Assembly (NCBI GenBank): GCA_023511535.1
Contig: JAIMBK010000014.1
Location: 1 to 50,730 of the forward strand
Direction of reading: 5' to 3'
DNA: 50,730 nucleotides
DNA from: Armatimonadota bacterium
GTDB lineage: Bacteria > Bacillota > Desulfotomaculia > Desulfotomaculales > Nap2-2B
Position numbers and translations under genes: made by a program. Below the pieces are notes generated by a model. It had not been told where the DNA came from and ran no database searches. It saw only the letters and a list, made by a program, of their open reading frames with translations. Shown here one piece after another: positions 1 through 9,484 of the stretch (position 1 is its first letter; the number at the start of each line of letters is the position of its first letter).

Positions 1-608
1 CTGCGCAACTTCGTAAGCCAGTGCCGGATCGCCCTGTCCTCGGGCTGGCCGCCCAGCATGATGCGCATGCCGGCTAAAGCCCAGCGGCTGGCCGCCTCGC
101 CATACTGGGTGGCCCGGGTCAGCCAGTAGGCGGCCTCTTCGTAGCTGAAGCGCTCCACGCGCCAGGCGATCAGCTCCACCCGGTTCATGTCTTTGACGCG
201 TTCGACAAGCTTGAAGAGGAGCGACAGCTTTACGCCCGCCTCTTCGTCCAGGGGCAGATTGCCCCGGAAAGCAATCCGGCCGCTTACGAGAAACCGGTCA
301 AGGTCCAGCGGGATCCCGGCGTCATCGCACACGCCGCCGATAATGGCCCGGATTACGGGCAGGCAGCTGCGTAAGTTCTGGCCGTACAGCAACCCCTGTT
401 CTTTAAGGATTGTCCGGCCTGGGGCTTTACCGTTTTTCTTCGGATCGCCCTCAATAAAAACGCGCTTTTTGATTACCAGAACGGGTGCCGGTTTGTTTTT
501 ATGTTCAGTTACCCTCAGGACCCAAGGGGCGCCGGCCAAAAGAGGCCGGATACGGCACTGGAGTTCGTGCGCCAGATCCCGGTCGCTTGATCGTTTGTCG
601 CTGGCCAT
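1..608 (-). CDS. Hypothetical protein, DUF499 partner (3' end beyond window)
   Basis: The frame is open from an ATG at 608 to the left edge (202 codons seen) and starts MASDKRSSDRDLAHEL. A Shine-Dalgarno-like aaggcgaggg lies upstream, and the start is 18 bp after the stop of the DUF499 gene, so the two are almost certainly co-transcribed. The N-terminal half looks like a beta-rich domain (WVLRVTEHKNKPAPVLVIKKR). The second half is helical and ends near AGMRIMLGGQPED. It resembles the small DUF7680-type proteins that accompany DUF499 ATPases; this is recognition by memory and not a search. The gene probably ends a short way past the edge. Function is unknown; by context it is an accessory subunit of the ATPase. 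Confidence 0.6.
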   Translation of the reverse strand, partial: MASDKRSSDRDLAHELQCRIRPLLAGAPWVLRVTEHKNKPAPVLVIKKRVFIEGDPKKNGKAPGRTILKEQGLLYGQNLRSCLPVIRAIIGGVCDDAGIPLDLDRFLVSGRIAFRGNLPLDEEAGVKLSLLFKLVERVKDMNRVELIAWRVERFSYEEAAYWLTRATQYGEAASRWALAGMRIMLGGQPEDRAIRHWLTKLR

Positions 609-626
609 TTAAAGCATACCCTCGCC

Positions 627-3600
627 TTACCTGCTTTTCAGCTCCCGGATGAAAAGGCAATCTTCGTCGGGATTGCCGATCTCAAGGAAAACCTCGGTAT
701 AATCCCCCTTTTTTGCAACGGCGTCCAGTACCTCGAACAGCTCACCGATCGCCCTCATCGATGCCGGCGTAACGTTGGTCAACTGGATCCGGATCGTGCC
801 GCCCTCCGGCAGCTCGAGGTCCACCAGGTCCAGGCTGTCAATGGTGGATTTGGCGCCCCTGCTGTATATGCTGCCCAGCCGTTTAAGAAGCGGCAGGAGC
901 TTTTCCGCCCCCTCCTTGCCCGCAAGGTTAAAGCTGTGCTTTCCGGCGGCGACCCATCCCAGCTCAGCCGCTTTGGCCGGCGTGATTAAAACGTCGCCGG
1001 GCTGGGGGGTGTAAAGGGCTGCCCCGGCGCCGTGGATCAGGGCCGGCGGTGTGATCTGGTCCGGGGTTCCGCGGCAGGCAAACAGGCGGCCGTCCTTCAC
1101 CAGTGTTACCACGGCCTCCTCCAGATCCCTGGCGGGAACATCCCCGTATTTCTCCGCAAGGCTCTCCGCAACCTTTTCCACGGTGGCGGCACTGTTCCGG
1201 GCAACCACGTAGAATACGTCGTTTTGTACCCTGTCCGGGTCGGCCTTCCGGCTTTCGGTCCAGCCCCGCTGGTTGGCGCCCTGGATGGTGATGATCGCGT
1301 AGCCCTCCCCGTCAAGGCTGACCCCCATCGGGATTTCGTTTTCCCGGTGGTAGAATTCACCTGGCTTAACGCTATCCCCGGCGCCCATGCGGAAAACGCA
1401 CCACAGGCCCTTTTGCACCCCGGCCCGGATGATCTCCTCGAAGACCCCGGAGTTCTCCAGCACCGGCCAGTGGCGCAGGCAGCAGAAGTTGTTGCGCAGC
1501 TTTTCCAGGGTTACGGTGTCGCCATGCTCGAAGAAGAGCTTGCTCAGGTTGAAAAGGTCCGCCTGCGTGGTGTTGCGGCTGGTCAAAAGCTCACCGTCCC
1601 TGGTTAATGCCTCGCGGATCTGCTCGATAATGGGCATCCCGCCCTCGCCCCCGGCCGTCTTGATCTCCTTTTTGACAATATGCCCTGACGCTGAGGGGTA
1701 GTAGAGGCCTGTGTAAATGCTGGAAACGGCAGTTAGCAACGCCTGCTCCCGTTCCGCGCGGCGCTTTTTGAAATCTTCTTCCTCCAGGCGGCGGGGATTG
1801 ACACCGTAGTTCTGGGGCTTGTCGGCCAAAAAGCGCATCGCCAACACCTGGCGGGCGATGCCCTCGATCCGGTGCCTGGCTTCCTGCGCCCGGCTTTGAA
1901 AGAGCCCCTTCTGGTCGCCGGCGTCGCTAACGGTGACGGTTTCCGGGACGAGAAGAAAGATGAGGTTTTGTTGCTCCCGGGGCCTGTTTGCACCCCTGGT
2001 AGTCACCATCTCCTCTCCATTGATGCTTTCCGCGGTCAGCGAAACGACGCCCAGCACGGGCCTGCCCTTGCCGTCGGGCAAATGTTCCGGCAAAAAGACA
2101 TCGTGTTCGACGTGGAAAAGGTCGGTTTTTCCGGTGACCACCTTTCGCGCCGTGTCTTCGAGCAGCTTATTTATCTGGTCTGCGCTCAGCGTTTTGCGGA
2201 TCCTGGCCAGGACGCTGTTAATCGTCGGCTCCTCGCTGGCAAAGTATTTTCCCTGCTCGTAACGGAGGTAGAAGGCGCTCTCGCCGATCTCCTCCAGGGC
2301 CTTGCGCACCTGTGGCGGTGTTAAACCCGGGAAGGACACGCAAAACAGGGCTTCGGGTTCAGTGAGGCCGAGGATCCGGGAGTTCAGGCCCTCTTCGCGA
2401 CCCACCAGGCTGTGCAGAAAGATGGTTTTCCATGTATATTCGTAAAGCGGGTAACCCTCGGGGTGCGGGTTGCGCCGGTCGGCCAGCTCCGCGTTGCTGT
2501 GGCCGCCTTCCAGCGTGCCTGTATCCACTCCGCCGATGTCGGCGTTGAGAACGAACAGCAGGTCGGAACTTCCTGTGCGGCCCAGGATTTCATTGACCAC
2601 CCGCTCCGACCGCAGGTCCAGGTGGCACGCGTGGATCATCGGCACCGCCTGGTTATTTAGCCACAGGCTACGAACAGCCAGGGAGAGCACCCTTAAGACC
2701 CCGCGGGTGCCCTGGAAGTTCTCGGCGCTGGCCAGCTTCTTGTTGAGGAGATCGATAAGGGTTGGATGGAAGGGATAGTTGGCGGCCATCCGCCCCCGGA
2801 AGTCCTCGCTGGAGGCTTCTTCGGGCAGCAGGGCGGCGTTCCGGCGGTACATCTGCATGTATTCTGAAGCAGTGGCGGCAGCGGCTTCGCGATCCACGAA
2901 AACGAACAACCGCTTGGCCAGCACGGAGGAAATCTCGGCCGCCTGTACCGGCGTGACCTGGACGGCGTCGCGGGCCACTACACTGGCCACTCCTTTGATG
3001 GCCTTTTCACCGATCCCCAGGGCGTCGTCTTCGGTCACCTCAATGCCGCGTACCTGGCTTAAAAGCACCGCCAAACGCTCCGTTTGTTTTGCGAAGGCGT
3101 CCGTGGCGCTGGCCAGCGTAAGCACGACGGCAATACCGGGATGGTTGCGGGCGTAACCGTGCAGCGCCATTAGAAAGGCAGCCAGCTGGCTGGCGCCGTC
3201 GGGCCGGGCCGCTTCCAGCCGCGCCGCGTATTGAGCCAGTTCGTCCAGCATGATGATCACTTTCCGGCCGGCGAACACCCTGTCGAAATACGTTCTGCCG
3301 GGGGCAGCAAAGGAGCTTGCGTCGTCTTCAACCTCGCGGTAGAGTTTTTCCCCGCCGATTTGATAAGCGATCTCGCCCCAGAGGGTGTAGGGAACCAGGG
3401 CATCGCCCCTGGGCCTGTGAACAGGGATTTCGTCGCCCGCCACGCCGACGACCGCCACTAAACCGGGCTCAGGGAGCAGGCCCGGGTCGAGAATGTCCTG
3501 GATTACGCCGCAAAGATCTGTACCCCTTTTGGCGATGTGTGTACAGGCGATCAGGGTATGGGTCTTGCCCCCTCCGAAAGCCGTCTCCAGCCGGTGGATG

Positions 3601-3845
3601 GCCGGAACGGTCATGTCGCCGGCAAGGCGCCCGAAGACTTCCGCCAGCGTCAGGCGCAGTCCCTGGGTAGGGTAGGTGGCCTCCCGAAAGAAGAGTTCGG
3701 CGTTGGTATATATGCTGTCCATGGTCCCCCTGCCACTGCGGTAATACTCTATGATTGGGCTAAGGGAAGCAGTAAATACCTCCGGGTTAAAGGTACCCGC
3801 CAGGATCTCCGGGCGGGGCTGGCATGCTTCCAGTACCGGCTTCAC
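627..3845 (-). CDS. DUF499-family P-loop ATPase (possible anti-phage system)
   Basis: A 1072-residue protein. Walker A is GGGKTHT at about residues 91-97, and a Walker B-like VIIMLDELAQY lies at about 196-206. This is the layout of DUF499 (BrxC/PglY-like) ATPases, which occur with DUF1156 methyltransferases, helicases and phospholipase D-like proteins in predicted defence islands. The start is GTG at 3845, with AGGAGGGTG just upstream. The long C-terminal part (from about residue 550) has several regions that look like winged-helix or regulatory domains, but none is assigned firmly. It is the first gene of its transcription unit: upstream lies the terminator of the copper ATPase operon, and downstream genes run off the left edge. 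A defence role is inference from the family; the partners needed to prove it are outside the window. Confidence 0.7.
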   Translation of the reverse strand: MKPVLEACQPRPEILAGTFNPEVFTASLSPIIEYYRSGRGTMDSIYTNAELFFREATYPTQGLRLTLAEVFGRLAGDMTVPAIHRLETAFGGGKTHTLIACTHIAKRGTDLCGVIQDILDPGLLPEPGLVAVVGVAGDEIPVHRPRGDALVPYTLWGEIAYQIGGEKLYREVEDDASSFAAPGRTYFDRVFAGRKVIIMLDELAQYAARLEAARPDGASQLAAFLMALHGYARNHPGIAVVLTLASATDAFAKQTERLAVLLSQVRGIEVTEDDALGIGEKAIKGVASVVARDAVQVTPVQAAEISSVLAKRLFVFVDREAAAATASEYMQMYRRNAALLPEEASSEDFRGRMAANYPFHPTLIDLLNKKLASAENFQGTRGVLRVLSLAVRSLWLNNQAVPMIHACHLDLRSERVVNEILGRTGSSDLLFVLNADIGGVDTGTLEGGHSNAELADRRNPHPEGYPLYEYTWKTIFLHSLVGREEGLNSRILGLTEPEALFCVSFPGLTPPQVRKALEEIGESAFYLRYEQGKYFASEEPTINSVLARIRKTLSADQINKLLEDTARKVVTGKTDLFHVEHDVFLPEHLPDGKGRPVLGVVSLTAESINGEEMVTTRGANRPREQQNLIFLLVPETVTVSDAGDQKGLFQSRAQEARHRIEGIARQVLAMRFLADKPQNYGVNPRRLEEEDFKKRRAEREQALLTAVSSIYTGLYYPSASGHIVKKEIKTAGGEGGMPIIEQIREALTRDGELLTSRNTTQADLFNLSKLFFEHGDTVTLEKLRNNFCCLRHWPVLENSGVFEEIIRAGVQKGLWCVFRMGAGDSVKPGEFYHRENEIPMGVSLDGEGYAIITIQGANQRGWTESRKADPDRVQNDVFYVVARNSAATVEKVAESLAEKYGDVPARDLEEAVVTLVKDGRLFACRGTPDQITPPALIHGAGAALYTPQPGDVLITPAKAAELGWVAAGKHSFNLAGKEGAEKLLPLLKRLGSIYSRGAKSTIDSLDLVDLELPEGGTIRIQLTNVTPASMRAIGELFEVLDAVAKKGDYTEVFLEIGNPDEDCLFIRELKSR

Positions 3846-3975
3846 GGTTCACCCTCCTGTCCTTAAGCGTCTGGCAGCCGGTACCGGATCTGGCCCATCC
3901 CTGTTCCGCGCCAGACCCGGTTGCGCCTTCTAAACCAATTCAACGCAAGCCCGGAAAATCCTGCCGGAAGGGCAA

Positions 3976-4004
3976 AGAAAAACAGGGGCCGTTCGACCCC
4001 TGTG
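3976..4004 (-). terminator. Rho-independent terminator of the copA operon
   Basis: On the minus strand, ACAGGGG and CCCCTGT pair around a short loop and are followed by TTTTTC. It lies just after the small membrane protein gene and insulates the copper operon from the DUF499 gene. Confidence 0.8.
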
Positions 4005-4021
4005 AATCAAATACTCCTGGC

Positions 4022-4228
4022 TTATCTCCTTTGCCTTTTGTTCAGGTAGGGAATAATTATGGGCATGGTGATGATCATGCTTAAAATAAAAACCCAGACG
4101 GCGCCGCCGAAGCGGGCCACCGGCGGGTAAGCAACCCCGGCGGCATAGGCGGCCAGCAGGAACAGGGCGGCGGCGGCCAGGGAGATGGCGGTATAGACGA
4201 GGGCGCTTAGACGGGCTGGATCGGTCAT
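4022..4228 (-). CDS. Small two-TM membrane protein after CopA
   Basis: A 68-residue protein that is almost entirely hydrophobic. Segments at about 8-31 and 40-61 would form two membrane helices, and the tail NKRQRR is basic. It begins 21 bp after the copper ATPase stop and is followed by a terminator, so it is the last gene of that operon. I do not recognise a family. Small membrane proteins next to heavy-metal P-type ATPases occur in other Clostridia, but their role is not established. It has no Cys, Met or His cluster that would suggest metal binding. Confidence 0.6.
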   Translation of the reverse strand: MTDPARLSALVYTAISLAAAALFLLAAYAAGVAYPPVARFGGAVWVFILSMIITMPIIIPYLNKRQRR

Positions 4229-4249
4229 AATATTTTTCCCTCCGAATCA

Positions 4250-6808
4250 TTACTGTGTCGCCGGGTCAGGCACCGGCCGGCCCGCACCTTCCCGGGGCTC
4301 CCCTGGTCTCTTCTGGAAAGAGGGGACGAAGCGTTTCAAGAGCAAGGTATTCAGGGTGACAGATACCGAACTCATGGCCATGAAAAAGGCGGCCAGCTCC
4401 GGGCTGACCAGCAGGCCGGTGAAGGGGTAGAAGATCCCGGCGGCGACGGGGATGCCCAGGCTGTTGTAGATAAAGGCCCAGACCAGGTTCTGCCGCACTT
4501 TCCGCATGGTGGCCCGGGCCACTTCGATGGCCGTAACCACATCCCGCAGATCCGCCTTAATCAGGATGACCTCGCCCGTTTCCTTGGCCACGTCGGTGCC
4601 CGTGCCGATGGCCATCCCCACGTCGGCGGCCGCCAGGGCCGGGGCGTCGTTGATGCCGTCGCCCACCATGGCCACCCGGAGCCCTTCGTTCTGCAGCTTC
4701 CGCACTTCTTCCGCCTTGTCTTGCGGCAGCACCTCCGCCAGCACCCGGTCAATCCCGGCCTGGCGGGCGATGGCTTCGGCGGTGCGGCGGTTGTCGCCGG
4801 TGATCAGGATCACCCGCAGGCCCATTTTTTTCAGGCGGACGATGGCCTGCGGCACGTTCTCCTTCAGGGTGTCGGCCACGGCGATGACACCGGCGGCCCG
4901 CCCGTCCACCGCCGCCAGCATGGCTGTTTTTCCGTCCTGCTCTAAAGACTCCGCCCGGGGAAGCAGGGCCTCGAACGGAACGCCTTCCTTTTCCATCAGC
5001 CGGCGGTTGCCCAGCAAAATTGCGCGGCCGTGAGCACGGGCTTTAATCCCGTGGCCGGGGACGGCTTCAAAATCCTCGGCCTCCCCCGGCGTCAGCCCGG
5101 CTGCTTCCGCACCGCGCACCACGGCGTCGCCCAGGGGGTGCTCGGAGTTCTTTTCGGCGGCGGCGGCCAGCTTAAGCAATTCTTCCCGTTCAAAACCCGG
5201 AGCGGGGATCACGTCGGTGAGGGAAGGTTCGCCCCGCGTAATGGTGCCGGTCTTGTCAAAAACGATTACCTGCAGGGCGGCGGCCGTCTCCACGGCGTCG
5301 GCGCCTTTGAAGAGAATGCCGTTTTCCGCCCCCTTCCCCGTGCCGGCCATCATGGCGCTGGGGGTGGCCAGTCCCAGGGCGCAGGGGCAGGAAATGACCA
5401 GGGTGGTCACGCTTAAGAGCAGGGAAAAGCCGAAAACCCCCACTTCGGCCAGGCTGTAGGGCGACAGGATGAAGTGGCCGTCCGGCCGGAAAAAGGCGTG
5501 ATAACCGTAAAAGAACCAGAAGAGAAAGACGATCAGGGCCAGCACGTGCACCCCGGCGATGAAATGGCCGGCCACGAAGTCGGCCAGCTTTTGGACGGGC
5601 GCCTTGGTGGCCTGGGCGTCTTCCACCAGGCGGATGATCCGGGCCAGGGCGGTGTCCCGGCCCACCCGGGTCGCTTCAAACTTAAATGATCCGGTCCTGT
5701 TGATAGTGGCGCCGATGACCTCGTCGCCGGGCTTTTTCTCCACCGGGATGCTCTCCCCGGTGATCATGGACTCGTCCACCGCCGAATGACCCTCAATGAC
5801 CTTTCCGTCCACCGGGATGCTTTCCCCCGGCCGCACCAGCACCACGTCGCCCGGCACCACCTCGTCGGCGGCGATTTCTACCTCCCGCTCCTCCCGGATG
5901 ACCCGGGCGGTTTTGGGCTGCAGGTTGATCAGCTTGCGGATAGCCTCGGAAGTGCGTCCCCGGGTGAGAGCCTCCAGGTAGCGGCCCAGGACGATAAAGG
6001 CCGTCAGCAGGGCCGCCGATTCAAAAAAGGTGGCGCCTTTGCCGCCGAAGCCGGCTTCCGGCCAGAGGGTATTGATGGTGGCGATGAGGTAGGCGGCGCC
6101 GATCCCCGTGGCGTAGAGAAGGTTCATGTCCGTGGCGCCCCGGCGCAGCCCGTTAAAACTGTGGACGAAAAACTGCCCGCCGGCGACCAGGACCACCGGC
6201 GTGGTAAGAGCCCACAAAAAGAGGGTATTGCTAAAAAATTCAGGGACGAGATGCGGAAAGATCCAGACGTTCCGGAACATGCCCAGCATGACCAGGATGG
6301 CCAGCGGCCAGGCGATGAGCATATTCCGGGCCTGGCGGCGGATTTCCGCCCGGCGCGCCTCCCTTTCCCGGTCCAGGGCCTCCTGCCCGGCGGCCTTTTC
6401 GCTTGCTTCGTAGCCGAGCCGGCGGATTTCTTCTTTGATCCGCCCCGGGGTGACCGCACCGGGATAAAAGGTTATCCGCGCCGACTCCGCCGGCAGGCTG
6501 ACGGCCGCCTGCAGGACTCCCGGCAGGGCCGCCACCGTCCGCTCCACCCGGGCCACGCAGGCCGCGCAGCTCATGCCCCGGACCGTCAGGTGGATTTCTG
6601 CGGTGGGGACCCGGTAGCCCAGCGCGCGGATGGTTTCGGCCAGCTTCTCCACGGATACCTGCTCCGGGTCGTATTCCACGCCGGCTTTGCCGGTGACCAG
6701 GTTGACCACCGCCCCGGTAACCCCCGGGGTGTTTTTTAAAGCCCGCTCCACCCGGGCCACGCAGGCCGCGCAGCTCATGCCTTCGACAGGAATAGTGATT
6801 TGTTTCAT
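4250..6808 (-). CDS. copA: Copper-exporting P-type ATPase (P1B-1)
   Basis: An 852-residue heavy-metal ATPase that should export Cu(I) across the cytoplasmic membrane. Two N-terminal HMA domains carry GMSCAAC at about 10-16 and 78-84. The transmembrane ion site CPC is at residues 474-476. The phosphorylation motif DKTGT starts at D518, followed by the SEHPLG histidine-proline motif and the hinge [11 protein letters not shown]. Late transmembrane segments carry YN and MAMSS signatures, as expected for Cu(I) transporters and not for Zn/Cd/Pb pumps. The length is normal for a two-HMA CopA. It starts at ATG 6808. No csoR or copZ gene is visible nearby, so regulation cannot be read from this window. 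A small membrane protein gene follows. Confidence 0.95.
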   Translation of the reverse strand: MKQITIPVEGMSCAACVARVERALKNTPGVTGAVVNLVTGKAGVEYDPEQVSVEKLAETIRALGYRVPTAEIHLTVRGMSCAACVARVERTVAALPGVLQAAVSLPAESARITFYPGAVTPGRIKEEIRRLGYEASEKAAGQEALDREREARRAEIRRQARNMLIAWPLAILVMLGMFRNVWIFPHLVPEFFSNTLFLWALTTPVVLVAGGQFFVHSFNGLRRGATDMNLLYATGIGAAYLIATINTLWPEAGFGGKGATFFESAALLTAFIVLGRYLEALTRGRTSEAIRKLINLQPKTARVIREEREVEIAADEVVPGDVVLVRPGESIPVDGKVIEGHSAVDESMITGESIPVEKKPGDEVIGATINRTGSFKFEATRVGRDTALARIIRLVEDAQATKAPVQKLADFVAGHFIAGVHVLALIVFLFWFFYGYHAFFRPDGHFILSPYSLAEVGVFGFSLLLSVTTLVISCPCALGLATPSAMMAGTGKGAENGILFKGADAVETAAALQVIVFDKTGTITRGEPSLTDVIPAPGFEREELLKLAAAAEKNSEHPLGDAVVRGAEAAGLTPGEAEDFEAVPGHGIKARAHGRAILLGNRRLMEKEGVPFEALLPRAESLEQDGKTAMLAAVDGRAAGVIAVADTLKENVPQAIVRLKKMGLRVILITGDNRRTAEAIARQAGIDRVLAEVLPQDKAEEVRKLQNEGLRVAMVGDGINDAPALAAADVGMAIGTGTDVAKETGEVILIKADLRDVVTAIEVARATMRKVRQNLVWAFIYNSLGIPVAAGIFYPFTGLLVSPELAAFFMAMSSVSVTLNTLLLKRFVPSFQKRPGEPREGAGRPVPDPATQ

Positions 6809-6969
6809 CCGGTTTCCGGCCTTTCTTTCGCCTGATCATTCTTGCGCCGTATCTGGAAGGGAGAAAAAGGAATTTCCACGGAATTCTGCCCGCAAAAAAA
6901 GACTAACACTGTCCGGGAAGAAAGGCAATCCCCACTGATTAGAATTTCCCCGCCGGGCCGGGCGTAATC

Positions 6970-7665
6970 TCAGGGAATAATCTCCACGGTGAGTTTTCTC
7001 TGGAAACGCCGAAGAATCCGGATCAGGCTGTTTCCCAGGGCGGCATAGAACAGGGCGTTTCCCGCGGCATGCAGGGTGTCCAGGAAAAAGCTGGCGCTAT
7101 AGGCGGCGAGGAAGGTTTGCCAGTTCAGGGGCTGGAAAAAGGCCGCCCAGAACCAGATATTCATGATCCATCCGTAAAGGTAGCCCCAGAGAAAACTGAA
7201 CCCGATCATCCATTTCCGGCCGGCGCCGGGGAAAAATATTTTCAGCAGGCCGGCGGAAACCCCGGCCAATCCCCAGGCAAGCATTTGCCACGGGGTCCAG
7301 GGGCCCTGGCCGAGAAAAAAATTAGACACCAGGGCGGCCGTGGAACCCACCGCAAAACCCGCCTGCGGGCCGAACACAAAACCGCTGACGATGACGATAA
7401 AGGTGGTGGGCTGCACGTTGGGCAGCGCGGCAAAGGGAATTCGCCCCGCGGCGGCGATAGCGCTCAACACGGCAATCAGGGCGATCTCCCGGGAGGAGGT
7501 TTTGCCCTGCTCAAACCCCCAATAGAAAAGGATCAGCGCAAGGAACATGATTTCCGCGGAAAGCAGGCCCCAGCCCTGCCGGGCCACGAAGTTGTCCTGC
7601 CTGATCCCGGCTGCCAGCAGTCCTATGATCAGCAGCAAAAAAACCGGAAAGATGATTTTCCGCAC
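6970..7665 (-). CDS. ECF transporter S component, probable cobalamin/corrinoid (CbrT-like)
   Basis: A 231-residue integral membrane protein with about six hydrophobic segments. The start is taken as GTG at 7665, because a gagggg ribosome site sits just upstream; a longer frame would begin inside the preceding ATPase gene. The middle contains AALPNVQPTTFIVIVSG, followed by a GPWTPWQMLAWGL stretch typical of a subset of ECF substrate-binding (S) subunits. It is the last gene of a set comprising EcfT, a fused EcfA and transcobalamin-like surface proteins behind a cobalamin riboswitch. The substrate is therefore most likely a corrinoid, by context and not by sequence alone. Other vitamin specificities cannot be excluded. 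Confidence 0.8.
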   Translation of the reverse strand: MRKIIFPVFLLLIIGLLAAGIRQDNFVARQGWGLLSAEIMFLALILFYWGFEQGKTSSREIALIAVLSAIAAAGRIPFAALPNVQPTTFIVIVSGFVFGPQAGFAVGSTAALVSNFFLGQGPWTPWQMLAWGLAGVSAGLLKIFFPGAGRKWMIGFSFLWGYLYGWIMNIWFWAAFFQPLNWQTFLAAYSASFFLDTLHAAGNALFYAALGNSLIRILRRFQRKLTVEIIP

Positions 7666-7702
7666 CTTTTTCCCCTCATTTTTCCCTTCTTCGGATTTCC
7701 CC

Positions 7703-9484
7703 TTATTCGGACGCGCCGGCCGGGGCACCGCCGGTCCGGGCGGTCTGACCGGCCCGCAGCAAAGGTTCAAGCCACTGCACGGCTTCGTCGAAGGTGAGGA
7801 TGCCGTTCCCGAAGCCCCGGCACAATTTGCCGATCTGGGGGCAATAAAACAGCGAGTTTTCCAGGATCTCGTGCTTGTTTCCGGCGGCGGCGATCCGGCC
7901 GGCAGAGATCACGATGATCCGGGAGGAGTATTCGGCGGCGAACTCTGCGTCGTGGGTGACCAGAACCACACCCGCCCCTTCCTTTGCCTGCGCGCGCAAA
8001 AAAGCCCCCAGTTCGCCCTTCAGCCGGGTATCGACCCCTCTGGTGGGTTCGTCCAGCAGGATCAGCCCGGGCCTGGTGACCAGCACGGAAGCCAGGGCCA
8101 CCCGCAGTCTTTCACCGCTGCTTAAATCCCGGGGGTTCGTTCGCCGGTAGCGCTCGATGTGCAGTTTGGTCAGCAGTTCGTCGACAATTCCGTCGTCCGC
8201 CAGGCCGAAATTTTTCAGCGTAAACAAGAGTTCCTCTTCCACTGTATCGTGAAAAAGGTAGTCGTTTGGGTTCTGGGCCAGGTACGCGACGGGGGCGCCC
8301 CTGCCCTCGCACCGGCCGTTGCTTCCGGTCAGTTCCCGGCCGGCGTAAAAAACGTTCCCCCGGGAGGGCTTGAGCAGCCCGGCCATGATTTTTAAGAGCG
8401 TGGATTTGCCGGCGCCGTTTTCGCCCAGGATAACCACAAACTCCCCGGCGTTTACGGAGAAGCTGACGTTTTCCAGGACCTTTTTCCCGCCGGGGTACGT
8501 AAACCAGAGATTTTTCACCTCCGCCAGCGGCGGTTTGCCCCCGTTGCCGGCAAAGCTGCTTGCTTCCAGGAGCGTTTTTTTGCCCTGCTTCTTCTCCCGG
8601 ATGGGTTTTCCGCCGGTCTTATTCTGATCGGAAAGGAACCGGACGTTTTCGCCGGGAAATCCGGAGAGGAGGTGCTGCAAATACTTTCTGCCTTCCTTGA
8701 CGGTTACCGGGACGTAAGTCTGCCCGAGTGAAGAAAAGAGTCTGGCCACCGGCGGGAGAAAGGGGATATCCTTTATTCCCGCCCGGCGGGCCACCTGTTC
8801 CGGCGGACTGTCCAGGACGATTCGGCCGCTTTCCAGGAGGAGCACCCGGTCGGCCAGGTGAAAGCACCTTTCCAGCCTCTGCTCAATTAAAACGACGGTC
8901 AGCCCCATTTCTTCATTTAAGCGCTTGAGCAGGTTCAAAAAGTCTTCCGCCGCCGCCGGGTCCAGCTGGGAAGTGGGTTCGTCGCAAATCAGCACCTGCG
9001 GATGCATGGCCAGGACGGCGGCCAGGGCCAGCTTTTGCTTTTCCCCGCCGGAGAGATTGGCGGTGAATTCCTCCCGCAGCTTGCCCAAATCCAAAAAACT
9101 CAGTACTTCCGCTGTCCGGCGGAACATCTCCGCCGGCGGCAGCCCCAGGTTTTCCAGGCCGAAGGCAATCTCCGCCTCCACTCCGGTCATTACCATTTGT
9201 TTTTCCGGGTCCTGGAAAACCATTCCGACCTCGCGCGCCAGCCGGCGCCGGTCGATTTTTCGCATTTCCCGGTCCCGGAAATAGATTTTGCCGCCGAAGC
9301 GCCCCCCGTAAAAATCCGGCAGCAGGCCCGCCAGCGCCCGCGCCAGAGAAGACTTGCCCGAACCGGATTCACCGGCCACCAGGAGAAATTCGCCCTCCTC
9401 GATCACCAGGTTGATTTCCGCCAGGGCCGGTTTCTCCCGATCCGGGTAGAAGTAAATTAAATTTTCAACCTTAAAAAGGTGCAC
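7703..9484 (-). CDS. ECF transporter ATPase, fused EcfA1-EcfA2
   Basis: A 593-residue protein holding two complete ABC ATPase domains in tandem, so one polypeptide supplies both EcfA and EcfA' to power the ECF transporter. Domain 1 has Walker A GESGSGKSS (about 38-46), signature LSGGEKQKLALA and Walker B VLICDEPTS. Domain 2 has Walker A GENGAGKST (about 350-358), signature LSSGERLRVALA and LILLDEPTRG. The frame stays open upstream to 9688, but that part lies inside ecfT. The start is put at GTG 9484, after ggggtgg, which overlaps the last codons of ecfT and gives VHLFKVENLIYFYP, a normal ABC beginning. The overlap suggests translational coupling with the T subunit. Confidence 0.88.
   Translation of the reverse strand: MHLFKVENLIYFYPDREKPALAEINLVIEEGEFLLVAGESGSGKSSLARALAGLLPDFYGGRFGGKIYFRDREMRKIDRRRLAREVGMVFQDPEKQMVMTGVEAEIAFGLENLGLPPAEMFRRTAEVLSFLDLGKLREEFTANLSGGEKQKLALAAVLAMHPQVLICDEPTSQLDPAAAEDFLNLLKRLNEEMGLTVVLIEQRLERCFHLADRVLLLESGRIVLDSPPEQVARRAGIKDIPFLPPVARLFSSLGQTYVPVTVKEGRKYLQHLLSGFPGENVRFLSDQNKTGGKPIREKKQGKKTLLEASSFAGNGGKPPLAEVKNLWFTYPGGKKVLENVSFSVNAGEFVVILGENGAGKSTLLKIMAGLLKPSRGNVFYAGRELTGSNGRCEGRGAPVAYLAQNPNDYLFHDTVEEELLFTLKNFGLADDGIVDELLTKLHIERYRRTNPRDLSSGERLRVALASVLVTRPGLILLDEPTRGVDTRLKGELGAFLRAQAKEGAGVVLVTHDAEFAAEYSSRIIVISAGRIAAAGNKHEILENSLFYCPQIGKLCRGFGNGILTFDEAVQWLEPLLRAGQTARTGGAPAGASE

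Noticed and set aside
187-612. Plus-strand open frame opposite the left-edge gene, and similar long frames opposite most genes
   Set aside because: GC-rich codon shadowing; the minus-strand frames have recognisable domains and ribosome sites.
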